NCBI GenBank assembly: GCA_964517265.1
Contig: CAZFBS010000006.1
Span: 1-64,000, forward strand
From: REEP01 sp964517265
Lineage (GTDB): Bacteria > Pseudomonadota > Alphaproteobacteria > Rhodospirillales > Defluviicoccaceae
DNA: 64,000 bases
Direction: 5' to 3'
Part shown: positions 27,101-35,264 of the stretch, piece after piece
How positions within the stretch are numbered: the stretch's first letter is position 1
Layout: every line of letters begins with the position of its first letter
Translations under genes and position numbers: made by a program
Notes under the pieces: model-generated
The model's database searches: none
What the model was told of the DNA's origin: nothing
What the model saw: only the letters and a program-made list of their open reading frames with translations

Positions 27101-29044
27101 TCGGTCAAGCGGCACTTCCGGGAGTTGGGCCGGGACATTCAGAAGGAAGAGTTTACCGTCATCGGCGTCGGCGACATGTCCGGCGACGTGTTCGGCAATG
27201 GCATGCTTCTGTCGCCGCACATCAAGTTGATCGCCGCCTTCAACCATCAGCACATTTTCGTCGACCCGGATCCTGACCCCGAAGTGAGCCTGCTTGAGCG
27301 GCAACGCCTGTTCGAGCTGCCGCGATCGACCTGGCGAGAGTACAATAAGGCGCTGATGTCCAAAGGCGGCGCTGTGTTCGAAAGACGCGCCAAGTGGATC
27401 GTTCTGACACCGGAGATCAAACAGCGATTCGGAATCACCGCCGATCGGATGACACCCAACGAGCTGGTCCGCACGTTGCTGAAGGCCAATGCCGATCTGC
27501 TCTGGTTCGGCGGCATCGGCACCTTCATCAAGTCGAGTGACGAGAGCGATGTCATGGTCGGAGATCGCGGCAATGACGCGGTCCGCGTCAATGCCGATGA
27601 AGTACGCTGTGCGGTGATCGGTGAGGGCGCCAATCTCGGCATCACCCAGCTTGGTCGGATCGAGTTCGCACGAGCCGGCGGGCGTATCAACACCGACTTC
27701 ATCGACAACTCCGCCGGGGTCGACTGCTCGGACCATGAAGTCAACATCAAGATCCTGCTCGACGCTACCATCGCCGACGGAGATCTGACGCAAAAACAGC
27801 GTAACGTGCTTCTGGGCGAGATGACCGAGGAAGTGGCCTCGCTGGTGCTGCGCGACAACTACCTGCAAAGCCAAGCGATTACCCTGATTGCAGAGGAGGG
27901 CTTCGGCGCTCTTGAGAACCAGGCCCGACTGATGCGTATGTTGGAGCGCCAGGGGCGTCTGAACCGTGATGTCGAGGCCCTGCCCGACGAGGATGCATTG
28001 GCCGAGAGGATAGCGGCGCGCCAAGGCCTCAGCCGGCCGGAGATCGCGGTGCTGTTCTCCTACTGCAAGATCTGGCTTTATGACGAAGTACTGGCCTCTG
28101 ATTTGCCCGAGGATCGACACCTTGCGGAGGACGTCGAGCGTTATTTCCCGACCGCCATCCAGGAGCGCTTCTCGACGCGGATCAGCCAGCATCGCTTGCG
28201 CCGGGAACTGATCGCCACCGCCATCACCAACAGTCTGATCAACCGCGTCGGCGGGACATTCGTGACGGAGATCCGTGACAAGACGGGTATGTCTCCGGTC
28301 GACATCACCAGGGCCTATATCATCGCCCGCGACGTCTTTTCCGCCCGCAGCGCCTGGGAGGATATCGAGGCCCTGGACAACAAGATCCCAGCCCAGGTTC
28401 AGGTGGGCCTGCACCGCGAGGTACAACGCATGATCGAGCGGGCAACGATGTGGTTCTTGCGCAACGGGGGCACCCCGATCGATATCACCGTCAACGTCGA
28501 AGCCTTCAGCGCTGCGGTCAGCGCGCTCGGCAGCAGGATCCACTCGGTGCTGCCCGAGCAGCTGAACGGCCGCATTCAGGCGCGCGCCGAGCACAGTCGG
28601 TCGGCGGGCGTGCCTGAAGCCCTTGCCGAGCGTGTCGCCGACATGGTGGTGTTGCCGTCGGCGTGCGACATCGTCCGCATTGCCGCCGCACGCGGCATCC
28701 CGATCGACGACGTGGCAGGGCTCTACTTCACCGTCGGCGAATACCTGGGATTCAGCTGGCTGCGGAGTCAGACCGAAACTCTGGCGGCGGCATCCCACTG
28801 GCAGAAACTGGCGGTCGCGGCAATTGTCGAGGAACTGTATGGCCACCAGCGGGATCTGACCATCCGCGTTTTGGATACCGTAGGCAAAGCAGAAAACGGC
28901 GCCGTCGAGGAATGGGCGGAGACGTGCCGGCCGGCGGTGGAACGGATGCGGATGCTGATGGGTGAATTGGAAGCAACAACACCGCTTGATCTCTCGATGC
29001 TGACGGTCGCCAGCCGGCAGCTCGGAACCCTGACCCAAAGTTGA
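24194..29044 (+). CDS. NAD-specific glutamate dehydrogenase, large (GdhB/L-180 type)
   Basis: Oxidatively deaminates glutamate to 2-oxoglutarate, mainly catabolically. About 1,616 residues, typical of the 180-kDa class. The long N-terminal half contains ACT-like regulatory segments (for example MPFLVDSVTAEINRHDL), followed by the catalytic core with RGGIRWSDRREDFRTEVLGL, VPVGAKGGFVLKQAP, the SDGGSQGYDHK-like stretch near 27050, and VIGVGDMSGDVFGNGML. A long helical C-terminal domain ends the protein. The ATG at 24194 has GGAG seven bases upstream; ATG 24137 is an alternative adding 19 residues. The leader has a GATGTC/GACATC inverted repeat (24136-24153). Confidence 0.95.
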   Translation: MRRFTDSQKRDLIEKIVTTAARRLTDNEQITAVGNFIRHYFVNSPIQDIYQETPENLFGAAFSHWRLASHRQPGTTRVRAYNPRLDDHGWRCEHTVIEIVTDNMPFLVDSVTAEINRHDLTVHLVIHPVLNVRRDDAGGLLEIVDTATRSPDTRDGELEESFIHLQINRQHEEGLGPLIEGVQNVLNDVRAAVGDWSSMCAKTEQILAELSSAEGGAADPQVQEAREFLHWLAENNFSFLGYRAYAFEQQNGDIIAEVVSDSSLGILRNPEFFVFDDLRGGAPIPPPVRAFVERPDLIMVTKSNRVATVHRRVHMDTIVVKRFGDGRIAGEHIIVGLFAAAAYNRSIRSIPLLRRKLKALFERGGFDPRSHDGRALTNIVENYPRDELFQVSEDHLLDTALGILNLQQRQRVALFLRRDDFERYIAALIYIPRDRFNTQIRMKIQQILEKAFQGTATAQYSQVGDAPLARLQMYVRTTPGEIPDYDPDQLQAAVVEATRTWSDGLRAALLAIHGEEQGHALFRVYGEAFPPAYQAHFIGEEAVADIDKIEQTLADQQLGLTLYRPLDGAENQMRFKIFQLDTSIILSTVVPMLEDLGLRVVDEVPHVVKTGRDGGGRTVMIHDFGVETRSGSAIDLAAVRERFQEAFLAVWNAQVESDRFNSLVLEGGLTCWEVVVIRAYTKFLRQAGIAFSEAYMQQTMTRHAGLACATIGLFSALFDPRRAESAEADAATIREALAAGLDAVASADEDRIIRRFINAIESTLRTNYFQKLPDGSRKPYVSFKIDSRKIDALPLPRPMLEVFVYSPRMEGIHLRGGKVARGGIRWSDRREDFRTEVLGLMKAQNVKNSVIVPVGAKGGFVLKQAPNPSDREAFLAEGVACYKTLIRGLLDITDNEVKGRIAPPADVVRRDDDDSYLVVAADKGTATFSDIANALAHDFGFWLGDAFASGGSQGYDHKKMGITARGAWESVKRHFRELGRDIQKEEFTVIGVGDMSGDVFGNGMLLSPHIKLIAAFNHQHIFVDPDPDPEVSLLERQRLFELPRSTWREYNKALMSKGGAVFERRAKWIVLTPEIKQRFGITADRMTPNELVRTLLKANADLLWFGGIGTFIKSSDESDVMVGDRGNDAVRVNADEVRCAVIGEGANLGITQLGRIEFARAGGRINTDFIDNSAGVDCSDHEVNIKILLDATIADGDLTQKQRNVLLGEMTEEVASLVLRDNYLQSQAITLIAEEGFGALENQARLMRMLERQGRLNRDVEALPDEDALAERIAARQGLSRPEIAVLFSYCKIWLYDEVLASDLPEDRHLAEDVERYFPTAIQERFSTRISQHRLRRELIATAITNSLINRVGGTFVTEIRDKTGMSPVDITRAYIIARDVFSARSAWEDIEALDNKIPAQVQVGLHREVQRMIERATMWFLRNGGTPIDITVNVEAFSAAVSALGSRIHSVLPEQLNGRIQARAEHSRSAGVPEALAERVADMVVLPSACDIVRIAAARGIPIDDVAGLYFTVGEYLGFSWLRSQTETLAAASHWQKLAVAAIVEELYGHQRDLTIRVLDTVGKAENGAVEEWAETCRPAVERMRMLMGELEATTPLDLSMLTVASRQLGTLTQS

Positions 29045-29057
29045 GCGAAAGCCTTTC

Positions 29058-30371
29058 GTGACCAAGGGCGGGACGGCGGCAAGCGAGTCCATCAGCGCGG
29101 TTGTTGCGGAAAGCGGCAAGACGCCGCGGGAGCTATTTGCGTGGTGCGTGTACGACTGGGCGACGCAGGGGTTTCCGACCGTCATCACCACGTTCGTGTT
29201 CGCCGCCTATTTCACCACCACGGTCGCGGCGGATGAAATCAGCGGCACCACGCAATGGGCCTACGCGATCAGTGTCTCCGCCCTTGTCGTGGCCGTGATC
29301 AGTCCGCTGCTCGGCGCCATCGCCGACCGCGCGGGCCGGCGCAAGCCATGGATATTCGTTTTCACGCTGGTTTGCCTTGCCGCAACGGCCGGGCTGTGGT
29401 TCATCCGCCCTGACCCTGCGTTTGCTCTGGCGGCCTTGATCCTGCTCGGGCTCGCCAACTTCGGTTTCGAGAGTGCGACCGTATTTTACAACGCGATGCT
29501 GCGAGACCTCGTCCCGCGGCACATGATCGGCCGGTTGTCGGGCTGGGGATGGGGCGCGGGGTACCTGGGCGGCCTCTCCTGCCTGGTGGTTGCGCTGTTC
29601 CTGCTGATCCGCCCCGATCCGCCTTTGTTCGGGCTCGATGCCGTCAGCATGGAGCCGGTCCGAGCGACCGCCTTGCTGGTTGCGGGATGGCTCGTCCTGT
29701 TCGCGATCCCTTTCTTCATGATCACGCCGGACGCCCCATCCACCGGAATCCCGCGCGCTGAAGCCGTTCGGCAGGGGCTTGCAACGCTGATCCACACTTT
29801 CCGCAACATCCGCCACTATCGCAATATCGTCAATTTCCTGATTGCACGGATGATCTATACCGAGGGCCTCAACACGTTGTTCACCGTCGGCGGCATCTTT
29901 GCCGCGGTGACCTTCGGGATGGACTTTCAGCAAATTATGATGTTCGGGATCGCAATGAATGTCACCGCCGGCCTCGGCGCCTTTGCCTTCGGCTGGATCG
30001 ACGACTGGATCGGCCCGAAAAAGACCCTTTTCATCGCCATCAGTTGCATGTTGGTTCTTGGCTCGATCCTGCTCATGGTCGAAACCCAGTTGATGTTCTG
30101 GGTGTTTGCGCTGCCGCTCGGCGTTTTTTTCGGCCCCGCTCAGGCGGCCAGCCGCTCGCTGATGGCGCGTATCGTGCCATCCCACCTGCAGGCGGAGATG
30201 TTCGGACTCTATGCGCTGACGGGCCGGGCAACGGCGTTCCTGGGCCCCGCTGCGTTCGGCACCGTCACCGCCATTTTCGACAGCCAGCGGGCAGGAATGG
30301 CGACACTCCTGGCATTTTTCCTGATCGGCATGCTGATCCTGATTCCCGTGCGGAGCGAAGAACAGCCCTGA
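29058..30371 (+). CDS. MFS transporter, UMF1/Atg22-like family
   Basis: 437-residue membrane protein with about twelve hydrophobic segments. It opens with the family hallmark WCVYDWATQGFPTVITTFVFA-type segment near residues 29-48. The cytoplasmic loop after TM2 carries ADRAGRRKPW, and ARMIYTEGLNTLFTVGG is the TM7 hallmark of the Atg22-like group. The start is GTG 29058, 13 bp after the glutamate dehydrogenase stop, so the two may be co-transcribed. In that setting an amino-acid or nitrogen-compound exporter is plausible, but the substrate is not evident from sequence. Confidence 0.85.
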   Translation: MTKGGTAASESISAVVAESGKTPRELFAWCVYDWATQGFPTVITTFVFAAYFTTTVAADEISGTTQWAYAISVSALVVAVISPLLGAIADRAGRRKPWIFVFTLVCLAATAGLWFIRPDPAFALAALILLGLANFGFESATVFYNAMLRDLVPRHMIGRLSGWGWGAGYLGGLSCLVVALFLLIRPDPPLFGLDAVSMEPVRATALLVAGWLVLFAIPFFMITPDAPSTGIPRAEAVRQGLATLIHTFRNIRHYRNIVNFLIARMIYTEGLNTLFTVGGIFAAVTFGMDFQQIMMFGIAMNVTAGLGAFAFGWIDDWIGPKKTLFIAISCMLVLGSILLMVETQLMFWVFALPLGVFFGPAQAASRSLMARIVPSHLQAEMFGLYALTGRATAFLGPAAFGTVTAIFDSQRAGMATLLAFFLIGMLILIPVRSEEQP

Positions 30372-30483
30372 GCGGAAACGTCACGATGAGGACGCAACTG
30401 CAGAGGCGAATCGTTAGCAGTTTGCGAGCGTTTCAGTTTCGGGTAATAAGGAGTTGTGGGGCCAACAAGGAATACAAGCCGAA

Positions 30484-31362
30484 ATGCCATTCACGTCAGC
30501 CGATATCGTTCCTGAAATTCCCTATCTGCGGCGCCACGCGCGCCTGCTGAGCGGCTCCAAGGAGGTCGGCGACGAGTATGTCCGGCTGTGCCTTGAGTTG
30601 CTCATGGCTGAGCCTGAGCGATTGGAGGGCGCCGATCTTCGGGTGCAACTGTTTCAAGCTTTTCACTCCGTCTGGTCGGTGATCAATCCCTCCGACCCAA
30701 AGACGGAAGACCATGAAACGATCACCCACGAGGAACGAATAGAACAGGGGCTGGCGGCGCTGGCTCCGACCGAGCGACGGGTGCTGCTTCTGGTCGCGGT
30801 GGAAGACTTCTCTTACGAGGCAGTCGGGCAGATCCTCGGCCTCGAGACCGAGGCGGTGCGCCGCCATTTCACCAAGGCGCGGCGCGATTTGGACGAACAG
30901 GTCTCGTGCACGGTTTTGATTATCGAGGACGAGGCGTTGATCGCGATGGAGTTGTGCCGGATCGTTCAGGAGATGGGTTTGACGGTGATCGGCACCGCCT
31001 CCCGTCAGGAAGACGCCCTGGAAGCGGTGCAAAGGGATCGCCCCGGCTTGGTGCTCGCGGACATCCAGCTCCAGGACAATGGCAGCGGCATTGTTGCCGC
31101 CCACGGCATCCTGCAGCAATTGAACGTGCCGATCGTGTTCGTTACCGGATACCCGGATCGGTTGCTGACCGGAGAAGGGTTCGAGCCAGCCTTTATCGTC
31201 ACCAAGCCCTTTCGCGAGGATGCCCTGAAAGCGACAATTGCTCAGGCACTTTCGACCTATGCGGCGCCGTCGCGTGCCGTCGAGCATCGCGAGCGGATGC
31301 TGGCGAAGCTGCGTAAGATCACCGGCGCGGAAATGAAGACTCAGCGCTATCGCTCTCCTTGA
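30484..31362 (+). CDS. phyR: PhyR-type general stress response regulator
   Basis: About 292 residues. The N-terminal domain resembles an ECF sigma factor (IPYLRRHARLLSGS, then LAALAPTERRVLLLVAVEDFSYEAVGQILGLE as region-4-like helix-turn-helix, cited here only by its start and end). The C-terminal receiver has IIEDEALIA, phospho-acceptor D193 in LADIQL, and TKPF. In alphaproteobacteria phosphorylated PhyR sequesters the anti-sigma factor NepR and frees EcfG. ATG 30484 is chosen, with AAGGAA upstream. Unusually, neither nepR nor an ecfG sigma gene is adjacent: MFS lies upstream and a convergent amidotransferase 16 bp downstream. Confidence 0.93.
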   Translation: MPFTSADIVPEIPYLRRHARLLSGSKEVGDEYVRLCLELLMAEPERLEGADLRVQLFQAFHSVWSVINPSDPKTEDHETITHEERIEQGLAALAPTERRVLLLVAVEDFSYEAVGQILGLETEAVRRHFTKARRDLDEQVSCTVLIIEDEALIAMELCRIVQEMGLTVIGTASRQEDALEAVQRDRPGLVLADIQLQDNGSGIVAAHGILQQLNVPIVFVTGYPDRLLTGEGFEPAFIVTKPFREDALKATIAQALSTYAAPSRAVEHRERMLAKLRKITGAEMKTQRYRSP

Positions 31363-31378
31363 GTCCCGACTGCAACGG

Positions 31379-32188
31379 TCAAAGCGGCTGGGCCTGGAAG
31401 CTGATGTCCGGCGTCACGGCGTAGACTGATTGCTCGGCGACCGCCTGCCATGCCTCGTCGGTAATCGGCTCCGATGCCACTTCAACAGAGCGGTAGGTGC
31501 GCCCGGACTGGTGCGCGATGTGCGAAACCCCGCACACATCGCACGCTTGAATCCCCTCCCGTTCCAGATAGAAGAGCGAGCGGCCCCATCGCGTTCCGAC
31601 CATGCGGTCGCCGTCGCTGAGGATGATGTTGAGGCCCGCAGGCTCTGACGGTGCGGCTGCTCCGCACCATGCAAGAACCTGGCGAATACCCTGGCGAACG
31701 GTCTCTTGCAGCGGTGTGGCGGGCTGCCGCTCATGGAGCGAAAGAAGAAAGTGGAAAAGGTGTTCGCTGTCGGTATCGCCGCGAATGGCACGCCGGTGGC
31801 GCTCGGTCATCGCCAGCAGCATGGTCCCGCGGACCCGCGCAAAGGCCGGAATGGTCCCGTTATGGACAAAGGTCCAGACGCCGTCGCTGAAAGGATGCGT
31901 GTTTTCCAGCGCCGGAGGCCCGACGGTCGCAGCTCGCACATGAGCGAGAACGGTACGCGCATACGCCCGTGCCGCGGCGCGGCGAAAATGCTCGCCGTGG
32001 TAAGCGGCCCACGCCTGTCGCTCGACGCGCGGAAGGCCGTTTTCGTAGGTTGCAACGCCCCACCCATGCAGGTGGCTCTCTCCCGAGCGGTCCTTGCGGC
32101 TCTGCTCCATCAGCGCATTCTGGGCGAGAACCAGAGGACACTCGACCTTGGTATGCTCGTTGGCCTGGAATCCGTAGAGACGACACAT
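31379..32188 (-). CDS. Class II glutamine amidotransferase (YafJ/EgtC-like)
   Basis: 269 residues. It begins MCRLYGF, with Cys2 as the Ntn-hydrolase nucleophile exposed after Met removal. It has GWGVATY, the HVRAATVG and NTHPFSDGVWTFVHNGT segments of the glutaminase active site, and GDTDSEHLFHFLL. This matches the stand-alone amidotransferase/gamma-glutamyl hydrolase group that includes YafJ and EgtC. No other ergothioneine-synthesis gene is present in the window, so an EgtC role is not supported. Convergent with phyR. Confidence 0.88.
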   Translation of the reverse strand: MCRLYGFQANEHTKVECPLVLAQNALMEQSRKDRSGESHLHGWGVATYENGLPRVERQAWAAYHGEHFRRAAARAYARTVLAHVRAATVGPPALENTHPFSDGVWTFVHNGTIPAFARVRGTMLLAMTERHRRAIRGDTDSEHLFHFLLSLHERQPATPLQETVRQGIRQVLAWCGAAAPSEPAGLNIILSDGDRMVGTRWGRSLFYLEREGIQACDVCGVSHIAHQSGRTYRSVEVASEPITDEAWQAVAEQSVYAVTPDISFQAQPL

Positions 32189-32632
32189 GCACGCGGATAT
32201 AGCACCCGTTGGGGGACTTCTCCACCGAAGATCTTCAACCGGTGCAGCGCGTCAGGATGTGGCAACTCCATCCGGGCCGCTCACCTTGTCGCCGGCTGCG
32301 GCTGGAGCCGTGACAGGAGTTCGGCTTGGTCCACAAAGCCGCAATCAACGCAAACGAAAAGCCGGCGTGACGGTTAGGCCGAAGATGACGCAGTTTGCGA
32401 TCTCGGCGAGGTGGATCAGCATCATGGTGCCAGCGATTCGACGGCCATTCCTTCCGCTTCCATAGCTCTCAAGGCCTCGTTCCAATAGACAAGGCTCATC
32501 CAGATTCGGTCTCGGCGTGCATGCCGGAATCGGCAAACGCGATCGGATTGCGCTCAAAGATGGCGACAACCCTGAGCAGCGACAGGGCCGAAGGGAGAAT
32601 GGGAGAAGACCGCCTCAGGTGCGCCGGCAGGT
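32189..32632. other. Gene-poor interval with only tiny ORFs
   Basis: 444 bp between the amidotransferase and the hypothetical gene. The only patterned feature is a minus-strand series of very short ORFs chained by 4-bp ATGA overlaps: a frame ending at 32496, a 25-codon ORF 32499-32422 (beginning MSLVYWNEALRAMEAEG) and a 26-codon ORF 32425-32345 (beginning MMLIHLAEIANC). They could be remnants of a decayed gene. I cannot assign them to a family and do not call them genes. Confidence 0.4.
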
Positions 32633-32965
32633 TCAACCTGATCCCGCCTGCACCAGAAGGGAGGCATCCGCGGCCTTTGTTGCGGTCCGGCCAAGTTCAA
32701 GCCAGAATGCCCGCTCCGTCGGGGCCAACGACTGCCAGGGAGCCTGTCCCGACTCGTGCAGTTTGGCGTAGATCACCGCCGCGACCGCATCGACGCGGTC
32801 AAGGTCCGGCTCATCGTCCGTCAGCGCCTGGAAACCGACTGTCAGAACGGCGGACGACAGATCTTCATGACTGTATTCGGTGCCGCTGCTCGCCATTTCG
32901 ATCAGCATTTCGCCCAAGATGTCTGCGCTTTCCTCAACCGCCCGCTTCCATGCCCGGATCATCAT
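32633..32965 (-). CDS. Hypothetical protein, 110 residues
   Basis: I do not recognise this family. The protein is acidic and helical in appearance (Glu, Asp, Ala and Leu rich), has no signal peptide or membrane segment, and starts MMIRAWKRAVEESADILGE. A good ribosome-binding site, AAGAAGGA, lies 6-13 bases before the ATG, and amino-acid composition looks like a real soluble protein, unlike the overlapping plus-strand frame. The start also overlaps by ATGA the end of a weak upstream minus-strand ORF (stop at 32962). There is no operon partner with a known function. Confidence 0.55.
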   Translation of the reverse strand: MMIRAWKRAVEESADILGEMLIEMASSGTEYSHEDLSSAVLTVGFQALTDDEPDLDRVDAVAAVIYAKLHESGQAPWQSLAPTERAFWLELGRTATKAADASLLVQAGSG

Positions 32966-33230
32966 GTTTTTCCTTCTTCCTTGCTGACGCCAAAGAAGTC
33001 ACCACCCCTGCTCCTGCGCACGCAGACCTTCAGGACCATACCATCGCTACGATAACTGAGGCGGCAAAGCTGTGCCAGAGGACGGCCGTTCCATGGGAAA
33101 GGCTCCGCTGCCGGATGATCGGCGCAGCAACCGGCGAGCGTCTGATCGCAAGCCCCAAGATGGCAACGTTCCCGTGCCCGCACCGCATCAAGGCTCCTTG
33201 CGCCATCTTGTTCCGAATCCGGGGGCAATC
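32966..33230. other. Intergenic region before the atp operon
   Basis: 265 bp with no supported gene. A minus-strand frame (88 codons, ending at 32962) overlaps the hypothetical gene start by ATGA, but its translation has no recognisable features and a composition typical of GC-rich noise. The right end leads into the strong atp promoter. Confidence 0.4.
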
Positions 33231-33259
33231 TTGACAGGGTATAGAGCGCTCTCTATGGT
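33231..33259 (+). promoter_or_regulatory. Sigma-70 promoter of the atpIBEF'F operon with internal operator-like repeat
   Basis: A perfect -35 TTGACA (33231-33236) and -10 TATGGT (33254-33259) are separated by an ideal 17-bp spacer, 55 bp before the atpI ATG. An inverted repeat ATAGAG-CGCT-CTCTAT (33241-33256) fills the right part of the spacer and overlaps the -10. A protein bound there would block RNA polymerase, so the element is a candidate operator. Confidence 0.7.
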
Positions 33260-33313
33260 CGCGAACGCTACGGCGCAGTGCCGATGGCGCACAAGCTGGT
33301 GGCAGCGTCAGCC

Positions 33314-33718
33314 ATGGACAACAACCTTTCCCGCAGCCCTTTCGACGACCTGGGGGAGCGAATCCAGCGTTTGAAGGCCGAGACGACCCCGGCAGCGGCG
33401 AACGGGCAGGGGCAGCCGACGAGCGGCCTCGGCATGGCATTCGCGGTCGCCACCCACATGGTGTCTGGCATCGGCGTCGGTGCCGCGATCGGTTACTACT
33501 TGGATATTTGGCTCGGAACGTCGCCCTGGATGCTTGCTCTATTTTTCTTTCTGGGTGCCGGCGCCGGCATGTTGAACACCTACCGGACGGCCACCGGAAT
33601 GGGTATGGCCATGGGGTATGTAGCTGCCACCGACACGGCAAACGATAGCCGGGGGGCAGTGGCAAGTGAGGAAAACGGGCACTTAAAAAAAGGCGGGAAC
33701 AGTGGCAAGTCCGCTTGA
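33314..33718 (+). CDS. atpI: ATP synthase accessory protein AtpI
   Basis: 134-residue membrane protein, the usual first gene of Fo operons, thought to assist c-ring assembly or Mg transport. A polar N-terminus (FDDLGERIQRLKAE) is followed by a Gly-rich helix pair: GLGMAFAVATHMVSGIGVGAAIGYYLD and the LGTSPWMLALFFFLG region, each cited only as landmarks, ending in a polar tail. The ATG at 33314 is preferred over the in-frame GTG 36 bp upstream by family length. Its 3' end overlaps atpB by 17 bp. Confidence 0.9.
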   Translation: MDNNLSRSPFDDLGERIQRLKAETTPAAANGQGQPTSGLGMAFAVATHMVSGIGVGAAIGYYLDIWLGTSPWMLALFFFLGAGAGMLNTYRTATGMGMAMGYVAATDTANDSRGAVASEENGHLKKGGNSGKSA

Positions 33719-34424
33719 GCAATTTGAGATCGAAACCATCGCGCCGATCAAGATCGGCAACATCGATGCTTCGTTTACCAATTCCAGCTTGTGGATGGTC
33801 ATTGCCATCACCGTGGCGACGCTGTTCCTCACGTACGGCGTGCGCCATCGTCAAATGATCCCGGGCCGGATGCAATCGATCGCGGAACTCAGCTACGAGT
33901 TCGTCAGCAACATGATAAGAAACAATGTCGGGTCCGGCGGGCGTCCCTACTTTCCCTTCATTTTCACGCTGTTCATATTTGTTTTGCTCGGCAACCTCCT
34001 CGGGCTGATTCCCTATAGTTTCACCTATACAAGTCACATCATTGTGACATTTGGTATGGCCATCGTCGTGTTCATCGGCACCACGATCATCGCTTTTGCC
34101 AAACATGGTCTCAAATTTTTTGGATTTTTTCTGCCCCACGGCACACCGCTTCTGATCGCGCCAATACTCGTGCCGATTGAAATCCTGTCATACTTCACGC
34201 GCCCCATAAGCCTGTCGTTGCGTTTGTTCGCCAACATGACCGCAGGACACACTTTGCTCAAGGTGCTCGCCGGCTTCGTCTTCGCGATGGGGGTTCTCGG
34301 AATCGTGCCGCTGATCGCAACCATCGCGCTGTTCGGCCTGGAGTTTCTGGTTGCTTTTCTGCAAGCTTACGTGTTCGCTATACTTACCTGTATTTACCTG
34401 CATGATGCTCTGCATATGCATTGA
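33702..34424 (+). CDS. atpB: ATP synthase Fo subunit a
   Basis: Forms the proton half-channels next to the c-ring. 240 residues, five to six transmembrane helices. N-terminus MASPLEQFEIETI is the alphaproteobacterial form. The essential arginine lies in SLSLRLFANMTAGH, and the C-terminal helix contains FLVAFLQAYVFAILTCIYL, whose Gln is part of the channel. The start is GTG at 33702 inside the atpI end, consistent with coupled translation. Confidence 0.97.
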   Translation: MASPLEQFEIETIAPIKIGNIDASFTNSSLWMVIAITVATLFLTYGVRHRQMIPGRMQSIAELSYEFVSNMIRNNVGSGGRPYFPFIFTLFIFVLLGNLLGLIPYSFTYTSHIIVTFGMAIVVFIGTTIIAFAKHGLKFFGFFLPHGTPLLIAPILVPIEILSYFTRPISLSLRLFANMTAGHTLLKVLAGFVFAMGVLGIVPLIATIALFGLEFLVAFLQAYVFAILTCIYLHDALHMH

Positions 34425-34492
34425 CAAACGGTTCCGTTCGACGCGGACCACTCGGATGACGTCGCAAATGGTTGGATAGGGGAAAACAAGCC

Positions 34493-34720
34493 ATGGAAAT
34501 GGATGCTGCAAGAATGATCGGTGCCGGTATCGCCGTCGTCGGGCTGGGCGGGGTCGGTGCGGGAATTGGCAACATTTTCGCAACCGCGATCTCTTCTCTC
34601 GCGCGCAATCCGGCCGCGCAACCTCTGATCCAGCTGCCGATGTGGGTCGGCTTCGCGCTGGTCGAGGCGGTCGCGCTCTATGCGCTGGTCGTCGCGCTGA
34701 TGCTGATGTTTGTGTTCTAA
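34493..34720 (+). CDS. atpE: ATP synthase Fo subunit c
   Basis: 75-residue two-helix proteolipid that forms the rotor ring. Helix 1 has the glycine-rich AVVGLGGVGAGIGNI, the polar loop is ARNPAAQP, and helix 2 carries the proton-binding carboxylate E58 in ALVEAVALYALV. ATG 34493 follows GGGGAAAACAAG; the upstream in-frame ATG would add seven non-family residues. It lies 68 bp after atpB. Confidence 0.97.
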   Translation: MEMDAARMIGAGIAVVGLGGVGAGIGNIFATAISSLARNPAAQPLIQLPMWVGFALVEAVALYALVVALMLMFVF

Positions 34721-34772
34721 AAACATCCTCTCGCATCATATTGATCCGCCGCAATAGCCGCCTGAGGAGACC

Positions 34773-35264
34773 ATGCCGCAGTTCGACCCTGCCCTCTTTT
34801 CTCCGCAACTGGTGTGGCTTGCTCTGACCTTCGGGCTTCTCTATTTCCTGATGTCCAAGGTGGCATTGCCGCGGATCGGCCAAATCCTCGAGGAGCGCGA
34901 ACACCGTATCAACGACAACCTGCGCAAGGCGGAAACGCTGAAGCAGCAAGCCGAAGCGGCGGTGGCGGCTTATGAGAAGCGAATGGCCGACGCCAGGGCG
35001 AAGGCCCATGAGACGGTTCGTGAAATCCGTGAGCAGATGGCAGCGGAGGCGGCGGAACGGCACGAGCAACTAAACGAGCGGCTTTCGGCCGAGATCGCCG
35101 AGGGTGAGGCGCGCATTGCCGAGGCCCGGGCAAAGGCGGTCGAGAGTGTGCGAGACATGGCTGTGGACGTGGCAGCTGCCGCAACGGCCCGGTTGATCGG
35201 CGGACACGTGGACGAAGCGGTGATTGCCGGCACAGTCGATAAGGTTCTCCAGGAGGGGGTGTGA
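34773..35264 (+). CDS. atpF': ATP synthase Fo subunit b'
   Basis: 163 residues: a short N-terminus (MPQFDPALFSPQLVWLAL), one transmembrane helix (about 12-28) and a long Ala/Glu/Arg/Lys-rich coiled coil that forms half of the peripheral stalk. It is the first of two divergent b-type genes in tandem, the b' form common to alphaproteobacteria and photosynthetic bacteria. The stop TGA overlaps the start of the next gene (TGATG arrangement). Confidence 0.93.
   Translation: MPQFDPALFSPQLVWLALTFGLLYFLMSKVALPRIGQILEEREHRINDNLRKAETLKQQAEAAVAAYEKRMADARAKAHETVREIREQMAAEAAERHEQLNERLSAEIAEGEARIAEARAKAVESVRDMAVDVAAAATARLIGGHVDEAVIAGTVDKVLQEGV

Noticed and set aside
24977..29191. 1,404-codon open frame antisense to the glutamate dehydrogenase gene
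   Set aside because: It mirrors the sense gene exactly, its translation has no recognisable domain, and long antisense frames are expected in GC-rich genes with strong third-position bias.
30372..30483. Possible EcfG-type promoter upstream of phyR (GGACG-N17-CGTT)
   Set aside because: The -35 match to GGAAC is poor; too weak to claim autoregulation by the general stress sigma factor.
32395..33234. 279-codon plus-strand ORF in the gene-poor interval
   Set aside because: Composition is random-like and it overlaps the better-supported minus-strand 110-residue gene.
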